Part shown: one piece after another, positions 46,423-55,337 of the stretch
Layout: every line of letters starts with the position of its first letter
Position numbering within the stretch: the stretch's first letter is position 1
Source: an uncultured Paracoccaceae bacterium
Lineage (GTDB): Bacteria > Pseudomonadota > Alphaproteobacteria > Rhodobacterales > Rhodobacteraceae
Length of the DNA stretch: 64,000 bases
Assembly: GCA_951812305.1 (NCBI GenBank)
Contig: CATOSB010000006.1
Coordinates: 124,001 to 188,000, forward strand
Reading direction: 5' to 3'
Translations under genes and position numbers: made by a program
Notes under the pieces: generated by a model
Seen by the model: the letters and a program-made list of their open reading frames with translations, nothing else
What the model was told of the DNA's origin: nothing
Databases searched by the model: none

Positions 46423-47197
46423 GTCGGTTCTTTTTGCGTTGCCCCTGAAGGCGCATGAATTCTGGATTTCGCCAGAGAAATACATGATTTCACCGGGGGA
46501 TCAATTGCGCGCAGCACTGAGAGTCGGGCAGGAGTTCGAGGGGTCGGAATACGCCTATGTGCCGCGCAATTTCCGGCGCTTTGATCTGGTTCAGGGTGGC
46601 AGTTGGGTGCCGGTGGAGGGACGTGTCGGTGACAGACCGGCATTGTCGAGCGAGATTGCCGCGCCGGGATTGGTGATCGTCGTCCACGAAACCAGCGACA
46701 GCACGCTGACATACAACGACTGGCAGAAATTCGTGAATTTCGTCACGCATAAGGCGGCCGAATGGGTTCTCGCCGAACACCAAAGCCGGGGTTTGCCGGA
46801 TAAGGGATTTCGCGAACGCTACAGCCGTTACGCCAAGAGCCTTATCGCTGTCGGGGATGGCGCAGGGGAAGATCGTGCGGTGGGATTGCTGACAGAGATC
46901 GTGGCAGAGGCGAATCCATACACAGATGATGTGAGCGGCGGGATGCCGGTGCGGATCCTCTATCAGGATGCGCCGCGCGATGGGGCGCAACTGGAAGTGT
47001 TTGAAAAGGCCTTTGATGGGACGGTTTCGATTGTCACCTATACCGCCGACGGCGACGGTCGCGTGATCGTTCCTGTGAAGAAGGGCCACTGGTATTTGCT
47101 CGATTCCGTGGTTCTGCGCGCGTTGGAGCCGGAAACAGAGAACGGGCCGGTCTGGGAATCGCTTTGGGCGGCGTTGACGTTTCAGGTGCCGGAGTAG
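46400..47197 (+). CDS. DUF4198 periplasmic protein
   Basis: The 265-aa product begins MRSLLLVMSVLFALPLKA, a signal peptide, followed by HEFWISPEKYMISPGDQLRA, the DUF4198 opening. The C-terminal part, TYTADGDGRVIVPVKKGHWY, also fits. DUF4198 proteins are often encoded near metal-uptake or HupE-type genes, so it may work with the divergent HupE-like protein. The ATG at 46400 was chosen; the frame continues upstream without support. Confidence 0.82.
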   Translation: MRSLLLVMSVLFALPLKAHEFWISPEKYMISPGDQLRAALRVGQEFEGSEYAYVPRNFRRFDLVQGGSWVPVEGRVGDRPALSSEIAAPGLVIVVHETSDSTLTYNDWQKFVNFVTHKAAEWVLAEHQSRGLPDKGFRERYSRYAKSLIAVGDGAGEDRAVGLLTEIVAEANPYTDDVSGGMPVRILYQDAPRDGAQLEVFEKAFDGTVSIVTYTADGDGRVIVPVKKGHWYLLDSVVLRALEPETENGPVWESLWAALTFQVPE

Positions 47198-47256
47198 TTT
47201 TTGCCGGCCATGTTGGGTCTGTCGCTGGGGTGATCGGGACGTGGCCCAATAGAGAC

Positions 47257-47423
47257 AAGACGCGTGATTGCCTGCCCGTGGGATGGCGAAGCAACCTTGC
47301 AGATTGCCCGTTTATCCCGGCCAAGTCCGCAAGCGATCACTGGATTGCGCTGCCCTCACTAAATCGCCAGCCCGCCGGAACGGGCAGGCGATCACGCGGC
47401 GCCTGCGGCTTGATTCCGCGCGA
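47257..47423 (+). repeat. R1 intergenic repeat, copy F (subtype II)
   Basis: This plus-strand copy begins GACGCGTGATTGCCTGCCCG. It has the central TTTATCCCGGCCAAGTCCGC and ends GCGGCTTGATTCCGCGCGAG. Its downstream flank GCAAACGTGCAATGTCCG also occurs beside copy G, so the repeat unit may be longer than 170 bp. It fills most of the gap before the DsbD-like gene. Confidence 0.78.
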
Positions 47424-47497
47424 GGGGGGCAAACGTGCAATGTCCGTTTCAGGCCAGAATCTGGTTCTGTGCGAAACTTGCCCAACCGCAGCCTTAC

Positions 47498-48310
47498 CTA
47501 CCCCGCGCAACCGCGGATATCTACCGCGCGTCCGGAACCAATCAGTGTAATGCGCACAGAGCTGCGATCCAGCGCGAAAGGTTTGGAATTGGGCGGCACA
47601 AGGTCGGCCGTCGCACGTAATGTGCGACCGTCACGCTGGGTTGAGGCCTCTGACACCCAGATGCGCGCATCGGGCAATTCGAATACCGCAACCTCGTTGC
47701 GGGAGATTTGCGGCATGTCGATTTCTGCCGTCAGGCGCAGGCCATCGGCAATAGGATCGACGCGACAGGACACCTTGCGCATTCCGGCCTCTGCCGCCGT
47801 ATCAGCGCGGGCATTCAGTGCAGATTGAATCCGCGCGTCAGGTGCGCCTGCGCCGCTTACGTCGGTGGACAGGCGGAACGTCACGGGGACACAGACATCC
47901 TCGCAAATGCCGATTTCGATACGCGCGCGCAGTGCGATAGCTTTGCCTGCGGATTTCGGGGTCAGCTCAATGGGCAGAACCACTTCGCCTTCATAGCCGA
48001 CAGAGCGCATTCCGTTTTGGTGGAATATATCGGGCACCGGCCAGTGGTATCGCACGCCCGCGAGGTTTTTTGACCGCCGCCAGTTAAAGCGTGGCGGGAT
48101 GCCCGCGTCGCCAGGCGCGCGCCAATATGTTTTCCACCCCGGCGCAAGGCGGATGCGCAGGCCCACGATGTGGCCGCCATCATCGGTGCGCCAACCCGGC
48201 AGGATGTCGACATCGGCCACGTCATCGATGTTGATGCCGTGATAGCCCGCGTGAAGCGGTGCGCCGATCATGATAATTCCGGCGAAAAGAAGAGCTACGA
48301 GATTTCGCAT
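47498..48310 (-). CDS. DsbD N-terminal (alpha) domain-like protein
   Basis: This 270-aa exported protein has a signal segment (LVALLFAGIIMIGAPLHA) and the DsbD-alpha/DUF-type core GLRIRLAPGWKTYWRAPGDA then GIPPRF, with a redox-like Cys pair in GICEDVCVPV. In DsbD the alpha domain passes electrons to periplasmic partners; here it stands alone without the membrane domain. The mature part is about 250 residues and beta-rich. The name is a domain match, and the partner is unknown. Confidence 0.8.
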   Translation of the reverse strand: MRNLVALLFAGIIMIGAPLHAGYHGINIDDVADVDILPGWRTDDGGHIVGLRIRLAPGWKTYWRAPGDAGIPPRFNWRRSKNLAGVRYHWPVPDIFHQNGMRSVGYEGEVVLPIELTPKSAGKAIALRARIEIGICEDVCVPVTFRLSTDVSGAGAPDARIQSALNARADTAAEAGMRKVSCRVDPIADGLRLTAEIDMPQISRNEVAVFELPDARIWVSEASTQRDGRTLRATADLVPPNSKPFALDRSSVRITLIGSGRAVDIRGCAG

Positions 48311-48437
48311 GACGTCTATCTAGCCATAAACGGCAAATGCTGAAATCACGATTAAGCGACGCATCCGTGTATGTGACATTGCCACATCGGGGCCACAGCT
48401 GGGTGCAACGGCGCGGGAAAAGCCTTAGATTAGGTGT

Positions 48438-49010
48438 ATGTCTGATGCTGATTCCATTGATCTGAACGGCAAGCTGTTGATTGCAATGCCGGGGATGGGT
48501 GATCCACGCTTCGAGAAATCGGTCGTCTATATGTGCGCGCATTCGTCTGACGGGGCGATGGGGCTGATTGTGAACAAACCCGCGCCCGATCTGAAGATGG
48601 ACGACCTTTTGGAGCAGCTGGACATCCCGCGCGGCAATGGCAGCCGGGATGTACGGGTGTATTTCGGCGGGCCGGTGGAACACGGGCGCGGCTTTGTGCT
48701 GCATTCGGCCGAATATACGTCGGAAGAAGCGACCCTGAAGGTTGATGAACGTTTCGGGATGACCGCGACTCTGGACATTTTGCAAGACATGTCGCGTGGG
48801 GACGGGCCGCAGCGGCGGATTCTTGCGCTTGGTTATTCCGGCTGGGGGCCGGGACAGTTGGAGGAAGAGATCAACCGCAATGGCTGGCTGACCTGCGATG
48901 CGACGCCAGACATCGTTTTTGCGCGCGACGATGAGGCGAAGTGGATCGCGGCGCTGAATTCGATGGGGATTGATCCGTTGTTGCTGAGCGCGGAGGCCGG
49001 ACGGGCGTAA
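48438..49010 (+). CDS. YqgE/AlgH family protein (UPF0301)
   Basis: This 190-aa cytosolic protein has the family pattern GKLLIAMPGMGDPRFEKSVV, YMCAHSSDGAMGLIVNKPAP, YFGGPVEHGRGFVLHS and LALGYSGWGPGQLEEEI, then WLTCDATPDIVF. The biochemical role of the family is not settled. It is divergent from the DsbD-like gene, with about 130 bp between the starts. Confidence 0.9.
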   Translation: MSDADSIDLNGKLLIAMPGMGDPRFEKSVVYMCAHSSDGAMGLIVNKPAPDLKMDDLLEQLDIPRGNGSRDVRVYFGGPVEHGRGFVLHSAEYTSEEATLKVDERFGMTATLDILQDMSRGDGPQRRILALGYSGWGPGQLEEEINRNGWLTCDATPDIVFARDDEAKWIAALNSMGIDPLLLSAEAGRA

Positions 49011-49110
49011 GCATCAAGGCAAAATGAGTGCTGTCGCACGCTTTATTCTGGGATGTGTGGTGAGGCGACGCCAGATATGCGTGTTGGCGCCAGCCGCGCG
49101 AGCTGGAATT

Positions 49111-49134
49111 TCCGTATTTATGACCAAGAAGAAG
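49111..49134 (+). repeat. R2 repeat remnant
   Basis: TCCGTATTTATGACCAAGAA, followed by GAAG, matches the right half of the R2 repeats (GTATTTnnGnCCAAGAAGAA). The G/C hairpin half is missing. It overlaps the 3' end of the Sua5-type gene. Confidence 0.5.
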
Positions 49135-50071
49135 CGGGGGATGCGTTTTTGGGCGCGGCGGCGCGCGTGAGGCGGTCGTTGATGGCGCGACCGAGGCCGG
49201 ATTGCGGGATCGGAGCGACGGCGATGGGTTTCTGGAGGGCGTCCAACGCGTGCAGGTGACCGAAGAGATTGGCGGCGGCCTCGGTCAGGTCGCTGGATTT
49301 TGAAAGGTTGAGCGTGGCGGGGCCGGGTCCGAAGCCCAAATAGGATTCATTTGGTTTCGGGTTTTGTGCGTTCAGGCGGATTGGGGCGTTGGGTGCATAG
49401 TGAGAGGCGAGTTGCCCCGGTGCGTTGATTGCACCTTTGTGGGTCGCGAGCGGGTGGTTGAGAAGGGCTTCGATTTTTTCGGCCGGAACACCTCCCGGGC
49501 GCAGGAGCGTCGGTTGCGGGGTGAGACCGAGAATGGTGGATTCGAGACCAATGGGGCAGGGACCGCCGTCCAGCACGGCGGCGATGCGACCATTCAGGCC
49601 CGCGAGTACATGCTCGGCACTGGTGGGGCTGATCCGGCCGGAGCGGTTGGCCGAGGGGGCAGCGACGGGGCGCCGGGTCGCCGCAAGCAGGTTCTGCGCG
49701 AGCGGGTGATTTGGGACGCGGATGGCGATGGTGTTGAGTCCGGCGGTGACAAGGGGGGCAATGCCGCTTTCGGGTTTCAGCGGCAGAACAAGTGTCAGCG
49801 GGCCGGGCCAAAACGCGTTGGCCAAAGCCAGCGCGGTCGCGTTGAAACCGGCGAGTTCGCGGGCGGCAACCAGATCGGAAACATGGACGATCAGCGGGTT
49901 GAAAGTGGGGCGGTTTTTGGCGGCGAAGATTTCGGCAACGGCGCGATCGTTGGTCGCGTCAGCGCCAAGGCCATAGACTGTCTCGGTTGGGAAGGCCACG
50001 AGGCCGCCGCCGCGCAGAATTTCGGCGGCGCGGTCGGTTTCGTCGGGCAAAAGGCGCAAGGTCTGCGGCAT
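49118..50071 (-). CDS. sua5: L-threonylcarbamoyladenylate synthase (Sua5/YwlC type)
   Basis: This enzyme makes threonylcarbamoyl-AMP for t6A37 tRNA modification. The 317-aa product has the YrdC domain (GGLVAFPTETVYGLGADATN, FAAKNRPTFNPLIVHVS, LTLVLPL, IAIRVPNHPLAQNLLAATRR, PVAAPSANRSG) and the extra C-terminal Sua5 domain (LASHYAPNAPIRL). That domain distinguishes it from short TsaC. It is divergent from the acyl-CoA dehydrogenase gene. Confidence 0.92.
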   Translation of the reverse strand: MPQTLRLLPDETDRAAEILRGGGLVAFPTETVYGLGADATNDRAVAEIFAAKNRPTFNPLIVHVSDLVAARELAGFNATALALANAFWPGPLTLVLPLKPESGIAPLVTAGLNTIAIRVPNHPLAQNLLAATRRPVAAPSANRSGRISPTSAEHVLAGLNGRIAAVLDGGPCPIGLESTILGLTPQPTLLRPGGVPAEKIEALLNHPLATHKGAINAPGQLASHYAPNAPIRLNAQNPKPNESYLGFGPGPATLNLSKSSDLTEAAANLFGHLHALDALQKPIAVAPIPQSGLGRAINDRLTRAAAPKNASPASSWS

Positions 50072-50156
50072 CGTGACGTCGGGTTCCTAGTGATCCCAGA
50101 AGACAGGTCGTGTTACTTAGCGCGGCAGGATGGTTCTGCCAAGGTGGAGAGAACAA

Positions 50157-51857
50157 ATGCCCAATCGCGCGCCTTTGTCGGATTTTCGGTTTCTGCTGGA
50201 TCAGGTGGTCGGGTTTTCGCAAGTTGCGGCTACCGAGCGCTTTGCGGAGGCCGATGCGGAAACCGTGAATGCCGTGTTGGGCGAGGCCGGACGGCTGTGT
50301 GAAGAGGTGCTTTCGCCGTTGCAGCGCGCAGGCGATTTGCACCCGGCGGTTCTGGAAAACGGCGTGGTGCGCACGTCGCCGGGGTTCGGTGACGGGTATC
50401 GCGCGATTGCAGACGGGGGCTGGGTATCTACAAGTGCCGCACCTGAGTTCGGGGGGATGGGCCTGCCGCTGACGGTGACGACGGCGGTGAATGAGATGAT
50501 GTCGGCGGCATGCCTGTCGCTGCAACTGAACCCGCTGATGACGCAAGGCCAGATCGAGGCGTTGGAACATCACGGCTCTGACGCGATCAAGACACTTTAT
50601 CTGCCCAAGCTGACGAGCGGTCAGTGGAGCGGGACAATGAACCTGACCGAACCGCAGGCCGGCTCGGATCTGGGTGCGTTAAGCAGCAGGGCGACGGATA
50701 ATGGCGACGGAACCTTTGCCGTTACTGGTCAGAAGATTTTCATTTCCTGGGGCGACAATGATTTCACCGAAAATGTCTGCCATCTGGTGCTGGCGCGCCT
50801 TCCGGATGGGGTGCTAGGGACGAAGGGCATTTCGTTGTTCATTGTGCCGAAATACATTCCCGACGGGAACGGTAATCCTGGTGTCGCGAACAGTCTGAAA
50901 GTCGTGTCGCTGGAACACAAACTGGGGTTGCATGGCTCGCCCACAGCGGTGATGCAGTATGACGGTGCAACAGGCTGGCTTGTGGGCGAGGAGCATGGCG
51001 GCATGGCCGCGATGTTCACGATGATGAACAACGCGCGCCTTGGTGTCGGGGTGCAGGGGATTGGCGCGGCAGAGGGCGCATTACAGCAGGCGCTGGCGTT
51101 TGCTGGCGAACGTAAGCAAGGCAAGGCGCCATTGACCGGCACGATCATGGATCATGCCGATGTGCGCCGGATGCTGACGACGATGAAGGCGGAAGTGTTT
51201 GCGGCGCGGGCAATTGCGCTGTCGACCGCGGTGGCGATTGATATGAGCCATGCAACGGGCGGGGCCGAATGGCAGGCCCGCGCGGCGTTTCTGACGCCGA
51301 TCACCAAAGCCTATGGTACAGAAACCGGGTGTCGTGTGACTGAAATGGGCGTGCAGGTGCATGGCGGCATGGGATATATCGAGGAGACCGGTGCGGCGCA
51401 GTTTTATCGCGACGTGCGGGTGACGGCGATTTATGAAGGGACGAACGGTATTCAGGGGATGGACCTTGTGGGCCGCAAGCTGATGGATGCCGGCGAGGCA
51501 GCGTTTCGGCTGCTGGATGAGATCGAGGCGAATGCCGAGGCTGCGCGGGGGGCGGAGCCGGAGTTGGCGCAAGCGGTTTGGGATGCCGCCGAGACGTTGC
51601 GGGAAACGACGGAGTGGATGCTGGACCACGAGATGAATGACCGGTTCGCCGGTGCTGTGCCTTATCTGATGGGGTTTGCGCGGGTGCTTGGCGGGCATTT
51701 TCATTTGCGGGCTGCAACGGGTGGCGGCGCGCGAAGGGCACTTGCTGCGTTCTTTGTCAAACGACTTTTACCGGAACATATTGCGCTTTGCGCTCAGGCT
51801 CGGGCAGGGGCCGAGGGGCTTTATGCGCTTTCGCCGGAAGATCTGGTGGCTGGGTGA
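50157..51857 (+). CDS. Acyl-CoA dehydrogenase family protein
   Basis: This 566-aa flavoprotein has the long form with an extra C-terminal helical domain. It carries GTMNLTEPQAGSDLGALSS (FAD/substrate signature), QKIFISWGDND, HKLGLHGSPTAVMQYDGATG and QVHGGMGYIEETGAAQFYRD, then YEGTNGIQGMDLVGRKL with the catalytic Glu region. Long-form members include DmdC, which oxidises methylmercaptopropionyl-CoA in DMSP catabolism, but the substrate cannot be decided from sequence alone. The ATG at 50157 follows GGAGAGAA. Confidence 0.88.
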   Translation: MPNRAPLSDFRFLLDQVVGFSQVAATERFAEADAETVNAVLGEAGRLCEEVLSPLQRAGDLHPAVLENGVVRTSPGFGDGYRAIADGGWVSTSAAPEFGGMGLPLTVTTAVNEMMSAACLSLQLNPLMTQGQIEALEHHGSDAIKTLYLPKLTSGQWSGTMNLTEPQAGSDLGALSSRATDNGDGTFAVTGQKIFISWGDNDFTENVCHLVLARLPDGVLGTKGISLFIVPKYIPDGNGNPGVANSLKVVSLEHKLGLHGSPTAVMQYDGATGWLVGEEHGGMAAMFTMMNNARLGVGVQGIGAAEGALQQALAFAGERKQGKAPLTGTIMDHADVRRMLTTMKAEVFAARAIALSTAVAIDMSHATGGAEWQARAAFLTPITKAYGTETGCRVTEMGVQVHGGMGYIEETGAAQFYRDVRVTAIYEGTNGIQGMDLVGRKLMDAGEAAFRLLDEIEANAEAARGAEPELAQAVWDAAETLRETTEWMLDHEMNDRFAGAVPYLMGFARVLGGHFHLRAATGGGARRALAAFFVKRLLPEHIALCAQARAGAEGLYALSPEDLVAG

Positions 51858-52084
51858 TGGCGGGACCGGAAGGCTTTGACTGGACCACGCGTAAGGGCGG
51901 TGAAGTAGTGATCACACATCGCGGGCGGCAGGCCACGACGCTGCGTGGCGACAAGGCTGCCGATTTTCTTCAGGACATGGAGGCGCTGGATGGCGACGGG
52001 CAGCAGCACGAAATGGCGCGGCTGACCGGCAATTACCGGCGCGGAAACGAGCGCTTGGCCAAATCTCATCCTCGCAATGGCTGA
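51857..52084 (+). CDS. Small conserved hypothetical protein
   Basis: This 75-aa basic and acidic mixed protein starts on the last base of the acyl-CoA dehydrogenase stop and overlaps the next gene by 8 bp. It is therefore likely a real coupled gene. It reads DWTTRKGGEVVITHRGRQAT and DKAADFLQDMEALDGDGQQH. No family is recognised. Confidence 0.6.
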   Translation: MAGPEGFDWTTRKGGEVVITHRGRQATTLRGDKAADFLQDMEALDGDGQQHEMARLTGNYRRGNERLAKSHPRNG

Positions 52085-53114
52085 TGGATCGCGCCAAATC
52101 CGCTATCCTTGGGCGGAGCCGCCGGGTGAGGGGCAGGCGATAGAGGTCGCCGAGGGTATCCATTGGATGCGCCTTCCGCTGCCGATGAAACTGGATCACG
52201 TCAATGTCTATGCGCTGGACGACAGCGATGGCTGGACACTGGTTGATACCGGATTTGACTCCAAACGCAGCCGCAAGATCTGGCAGTCTTTGCTTGACGG
52301 GCCATTGGCGGGCAAACCTGTTGCCCGGGTGCTGGTCACGCACCATCACCCGGATCATGTTGGTCTGGCGGGATGGTTTCAAAGTGAACATGGCGCGGAG
52401 CTGGTGACGACGCGCACCGCGTGGCTGATGGCGCGGATGCTGACGCTGGATGTGCATGACGTACCGGTGCGCGAGAATCTCGATTTCTGGCGCGGCGCGG
52501 GAATGCGCGCAGATTTGCTGAAGCAACGCGCCGAAGAGCGGCCGTTCAACTTCGCTGATGTGGTCGCGCCGATGCCGCTGGGATTTACGCGGATCAAAGA
52601 GGGTGACGTGTTTCGCGCTGGTGGCCGGGATTGGGATGTGCGCATTGGAAACGGGCACGCGCCGGAACATGCAACGCTTTGGTCCGGCGATCTGGTGATT
52701 GGTGGTGACCAGTTATTGCCATCGATTTCACCGAATCTGGGCGTCTATGCGACAGAACCCGGTGCCGACCCCGTCGGCGAGTGGATGGAGACCTGTGAAC
52801 GGCTTTCCGCGTTTGCCACCGAGGCGCAGCTGGTGCTGCCCGGGCATAAATTGCCGTTCACGGGGTTGCCGATGCGGATGCGCCAGAAGATCGAGAACCA
52901 TCACGGCGCACTGGCCCGGTTGCGGGAGTTTCTGACTGAGCCGAGAGTGGCTACTGACTGCTTCCAGCCGCTTTTTATGCGGTCGATTGGGGATGGGGAA
53001 TATGGGTTGGCGCTGGTTGAGGCGGTGGCGCATCTGAACCATTTGGAATTGCTGGGCGAAGTGACGAAAGAGATGGGGAAAGACGGTGCTTGGCTTTGGC
53101 GACTCGACGGTTAA
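52077..53114 (+). CDS. MBL-fold metallo-hydrolase
   Basis: This 345-aa protein has the metallo-beta-lactamase fold. Its zinc motif HHHPDH is in VLVTHHHPDHVGLAGWF, with further ligands in NGHAPEHATLW (His) and DLVIGGDQLL (Asp) and a late His in LVLPGHKLPFTGL. A C-terminal helical extension (REFLTEPRVATDCFQPLFMR) resembles the winged-helix found in LACTB2-type hydrolases. The substrate is unknown, possibly a thioester given the upstream acyl-CoA dehydrogenase. An IS630 element begins directly after its stop. Confidence 0.85.
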   Translation: MADGSRQIRYPWAEPPGEGQAIEVAEGIHWMRLPLPMKLDHVNVYALDDSDGWTLVDTGFDSKRSRKIWQSLLDGPLAGKPVARVLVTHHHPDHVGLAGWFQSEHGAELVTTRTAWLMARMLTLDVHDVPVRENLDFWRGAGMRADLLKQRAEERPFNFADVVAPMPLGFTRIKEGDVFRAGGRDWDVRIGNGHAPEHATLWSGDLVIGGDQLLPSISPNLGVYATEPGADPVGEWMETCERLSAFATEAQLVLPGHKLPFTGLPMRMRQKIENHHGALARLREFLTEPRVATDCFQPLFMRSIGDGEYGLALVEAVAHLNHLELLGEVTKEMGKDGAWLWRLDG

Positions 53115-53116
53115 TA

Positions 53117-54281
53117 CCAAGGGTTATTCAATCTGACCGACTTTCGCCCAGTTGCGGCTTGCGATGGATGTGATGGTTTGCGGTCTTGCGATGAGGTTGT
53201 TCCAGGCCTCGCACCCCGCGTCGAGAATCGCGTCATATGTGTCGAACGTCCGGTTTGCGAGCCATGTCTGGCGGAGATATTGCCAAATGTTTTCGGTTGG
53301 ATTCAGCTCTGGTGATTTGGGCGGCAGAAACATGAGCGACAGGTTTTGCGGGATTTCCAGAGCGGATGTCGTGTGCCAGCCGGCTTGGTCCATGAGGATG
53401 ACGGCGTGGGCGCCATCGGAGACAATTTTGCTGATTTCTTCCAGGTGGCGCTGCATCGCATAGGTGTCGGCTGCTGGCATCATGATCGCCGCGCCGGTGC
53501 CGCGTTCGGGGCAGATGGCGCCAAAAAGATACGCATTTTGGTAACGCTGATCGGCGGGCTGGCGGGGCCGTGTGCCCTTGCGTGCCCACTGGCGGACGCG
53601 GGTGTTCTTCTGACCGAGACGCATCTCGTCCTGGAACCAGATTTCGACGGGTTTGTCCGGCGGCACCCCCTGAAGCGTCTCCTTCAGATTGTCGCCGAAG
53701 TTTTTTTGAAATCCTCAATGACCTGCACGTCCTGCCCCGGGTGCTGAGGGCGTGCGCTGATGTGGGAAAAGCCCAGATTGTGCAGAATCTGCCCCACATG
53801 GCGCTCGTGATAGTCGACGCCAAAACGCGCCTTGATCACATTCTTCAAATCGACCCGCCGCCAGCGGACGACACCGTCCTTTTCAGGATCAGGACCGGTC
53901 TCGACAAGAGCCGCCAGTTCATCCAGTTGCGCATTGTCAAGGCGGGATCGCGAGCCTCCTCGCTGCCGATCCAGCAGCCCCGCTGGACCATCAGCGTTGA
54001 AACGGAGCACCCAGTCCCTGAGCGTTTGCCGGTCCATCCCGCCAATGCGGGCCGCAGCCCCACGCGACATGCCATCGGCGATAGCGGCAAGCGACAAAAG
54101 CCGTCGGCTCTGCCGGGCATCAGAACTCTCTGCGGCAAGCTTGCGCAGATCATTGGCGGTAAAATCGGCTCGCATCGGTATCCTGGCTGGCATCGGTGGT
54201 CTCCTTTGCCAATCTTGAATCACCTCAGCACCTCAGGCGGTACCCAAAATCCATAGCTGAGTCATTTTGAAGCACCCTTGG
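53117..54281 (-). mobile_element. IS630-family element (1165 bp)
   Basis: Terminal inverted repeats share TACCAAGGGTnnTTCAAnnTGAC when the flanking TA is included. TA stands on both sides (53115-53116, 54282-54283), matching the TA target duplication of IS630/mariner elements. The left TA is immediately after the MBL gene's TAA stop, so that gene is intact. Confidence 0.9.
53124..54223 (-). CDS. IS630-family transposase in two frames (probable -1 frameshift)
   Basis: The first frame (54223-53684) encodes a helix-turn-helix N-terminus (RGAAARIGGMDRQTLRDWVL) and a linker. The second (to 53124) encodes the DDE domain with WFQDEMRLG, ILMDQAGWH and NPTENIWQYL. The frames meet at GATTTCAAAAAAACTTCGG. 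A -1 shift on the seven-A run reads DFKKNFGDNLKETLQGVPPD and continues into the DDE part. Many IS630 elements use such A-rich slippage. The fused product would be about 365 aa. Confidence 0.85.
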
Positions 54282-54351
54282 TATAAGGCCATTCGGGTGT
54301 TGACGAAATCTGGTCTGGTAATGGCCTGAAGCGGACATTGCACGTTTGCGC

Positions 54352-54523
54352 CCCTCGCGCGGAATCAAGCCGTAGGCGCCGCGCGATCGCCTGCCCGTCC
54401 CGGCGGGCTGGCGATTTGGTGAGGCTGGGTGCAAGCCGTTGAACATGCACGGACTTGGCTGGGATAAACAGGCCAACTGCAAGGTCGCATCGCCACCCCA
54501 CGGGCAGGCAACCGCGCGTCGAG
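54352..54523 (-). repeat. R1 intergenic repeat, copy G (subtype II, inverted)
   Basis: This minus-strand copy runs from CTCGCGCGGAATCAAGCCG to CCACGGGCAGGCAACCGCGC. It lies between the IS630 element and rpmI, so the upstream regulatory region of rpmI-rplT abuts repeat DNA. The remaining ~200 bp before rpmI show nothing else recognisable. Confidence 0.78.
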
Positions 54524-54737
54524 TCACCAGTTATGGAAAGTCCGCTTAAGGCTAACAGCCGCCAGTACCAGGGAAGTCCTGATTGGCTTGGAAACAGCCC
54601 GGCAATTGGCCAATGCAATACACACTTTTCTCTTGATCGCAGGCCGGCACCGCCCTATACGGCACGTCTGCAAACGACGTGGCCGGTGAAAGGGCATACC
54701 GAGTCGCGTCTTCGACCACCCTGAAGAGGAGATGGAA

Positions 54738-54938
54738 ATGCCTAAGATGAAGACCAAGTCGAGCGCCAAGAAGCGCTTTAAAGTGACGGCCTCTGGCCGC
54801 GTTCTTAGTGCCCAGGCGGGCAAACGCCACGGTATGATCAAACGCAGCAACAAGTTCATCCGCAACGCGCGTGGCACCACCACGCTTTCTGCCCCTGACG
54901 AGAAAACCGTCAAGGGCTACATGCCATACGCGCGCTAG
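54738..54938 (+). CDS. rpmI: 50S ribosomal protein L35
   Basis: L35 is a small basic 50S protein. The 66-aa product begins [20 protein letters not shown] and contains [16 protein letters not shown]. The ATG at 54738 behind GAGGAGATGGAA is preferred over one 6 bp upstream. It is followed by rplT after 13 bp, the standard pair; infC, often just upstream, is not here. Confidence 0.96.
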   Translation: MPKMKTKSSAKKRFKVTASGRVLSAQAGKRHGMIKRSNKFIRNARGTTTLSAPDEKTVKGYMPYAR

Positions 54939-54951
54939 GGGGACCTGAAAG

Positions 54952-55314
54952 ATGTCACGCACCAAAGGCGGCACAGTCGCCCACGCACGTCACCGCAAGA
55001 TCGTCAAAGCCGCCAAAGGTTATTACGGCGCGCGGTCCCGCAATTTCAAAACCGCAACGCAGGCCGTCGACAAGGCGAACCAGTATGCGACGCGTGACCG
55101 CAAGGCCCGCAAGCGCAGCTTCCGCGCGCTGTGGATCCAGCGGATCAACGCCGCGGTGCGCAGCCACGACGAGGCGCTAACCTATAGCCGTTTCATCAAC
55201 GGCCTGACGCTGGCAGGGATCGAGGTCGATCGTAAGGTTCTGGCCGATCTGGCCGTGAATGAGCCCGATGCTTTCGGCGCGATTGTGGCCAAGGCGCAGG
55301 CTGCGCTTGGCTAG
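54952..55314 (+). CDS. rplT: 50S ribosomal protein L20
   Basis: L20 is an early assembly protein of the 50S subunit. The 120-aa product is family length: [40 protein letters not shown] and [20 protein letters not shown]. The IS982-like element inserted just after its stop; the target copy TAGATT even includes the stop codon. Its probable terminator has been displaced to 56869. Confidence 0.97.
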   Translation: MSRTKGGTVAHARHRKIVKAAKGYYGARSRNFKTATQAVDKANQYATRDRKARKRSFRALWIQRINAAVRSHDEALTYSRFINGLTLAGIEVDRKVLADLAVNEPDAFGAIVAKAQAALG

Positions 55315-55337
55315 ATTACCTGAGTTCTGGATAAGCG

